DNA of 64,000 nt from Perca fluviatilis (Eukaryota; Chordata; Actinopteri; Perciformes; Percidae), in contig NC_053120.1 in the NCBI RefSeq assembly GCF_010015445.1, positions 7,409,614 through 7,473,613 on the forward strand, read 5' to 3'. Of the stretch, positions 22,340 through 64,000 are shown piece by piece (within the stretch, counting starts at the first letter, position 1; each line of letters starts with the position of its first letter). Made by a program: the position numbers and the translations under genes. Under the pieces are notes generated by a model. The model was not told the DNA's origin. It searched no databases and saw only the letters and a list, made by a program, of their open reading frames with translations.

Positions 22340-22757
22340 TTTAAACAGTACGTTTCTTACTTTATTGGGCAGCAGAGATGGCACAGTACAAGGCATCAGC
22401 ACCAACTTTAAATCTTGATTAGGACAGATATTTCAGTCTGACAGCAACTATTCCAGTTAGCCACTTGCACACTGCCTGTAAGCTACATGAGTGGCCGTGT
22501 GTGATTAGCATAACCAACATGACTGGGACTGCCCTACACAGTAACAATGAAATCAACTCATTTAGTGTCTTCGAGATTAGATGAACAGACATTTGTGCCC
22601 AATCTGGAGAAGCAGAAGTTGAAAGTGACACTGAAAAACAGTGATGAGTTAGCAAGTGAGGCGATAACTGAAAGGATACGGGTACGGTTCATTTGCTGAT
22701 TGCGCATAGATAAGAAACAAAGAGTGCAGTATAGTGGTAGATTAGAGTGGATGACGT
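22340..22757 (-). other. exoc2: probable exoc2 3' untranslated region
   Basis: Follows the exoc2 stop codon on the minus strand. An AATAAA signal on the minus strand (TTTATT at 22361-22366 on +) lies about 390 bases downstream of the stop, so the transcript probably ends near 22340-22350. Confidence 0.5.
22361..22366 (-). terminator. exoc2: candidate poly(A) signal of exoc2
   Basis: AATAAA on the minus strand. The convergent irf4 transcript comes from the opposite side. Confidence 0.5.
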
Positions 22758-63826
<41,069 letters not shown>

Positions 63827-64000
63827 CTGCGGGACAGGACACGACAGGAGATGGCGTGACACACGTCAGGGAGCTCAACAACACATCCCAGATGTGCACT
63901 CACACTCACACACACACACACACAAAATTACAAACACGCACATGTATTATATTTTAATTTGAATTTACTTTATTTTAACTAGGTTTCTTCGCATTGTAAT

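Overview
The window is vertebrate nuclear DNA, almost certainly from a ray-finned (teleost, probably acanthomorph) fish. The evidence is small phase-consistent exons with GT-AG borders, long CA/TG, GA and TA microsatellites, tRNA-derived SINEs, L2-type LINE fragments and many short hAT-type DNA transposons. No bacterial, viral or organellar gene organisation is seen. The species cannot be fixed from sequence reading alone.

Gene layout, left to right. (1) The last coding exon of a dual-specificity phosphatase gene, most likely dusp22, lies on the + strand (3261-3416) with a probable poly(A) signal at 4060. (2) A complete irf4 gene follows on the + strand. It has a non-coding first exon ending at 5933 and eight coding exons from 6162 to 13970 that join in frame into a 448-residue protein with the IRF tryptophan pentad and the C-terminal IRF-association domain. 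(3) An exoc2 (Sec5, exocyst) gene lies on the - strand from beyond the right edge to a stop codon at 22758. Twenty-five exons could be placed, and their phases agree at every junction. They encode 823 residues matching the vertebrate protein from just after its N-terminal TIG domain to the C-terminus. The order DUSP22-IRF4-EXOC2 is the known vertebrate arrangement, which supports all three calls. irf4 and exoc2 are convergent, with about 8-9 kb of repeat-rich DNA between them.

The rest is repeats. Several hAT-like elements have terminal inverted repeats and flanking 8-bp duplications that can be read directly: 16645-18523 (carrying an inserted L2), 24718-25094, 26400-26949, 33675-34022, 34747-36029 (carrying a BED zinc-finger exon) and 55816-56695 (with a second hAT inside). 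There are also a TTAA-flanked element (36253-36962), a 15-bp-TIR element with an internal 46-bp tandem array (44862-45664), two tRNA-derived SINEs (one with a 17-bp target duplication), LINE fragments, and two short elements carrying pieces of a RecQ-like helicase reading frame.

The three genes do not form a pathway. DUSP22 is a JNK-pathway phosphatase, IRF4 a lymphoid and melanocyte transcription factor, and EXOC2 a vesicle-tethering subunit. I found no convincing new biological system. The observations most worth a second look are the helicase-carrying short transposons, the sense-oriented BED exon with intact splice sites inside an exoc2 intron, and the deeply nested insertions around 34.6-37.1 kb.
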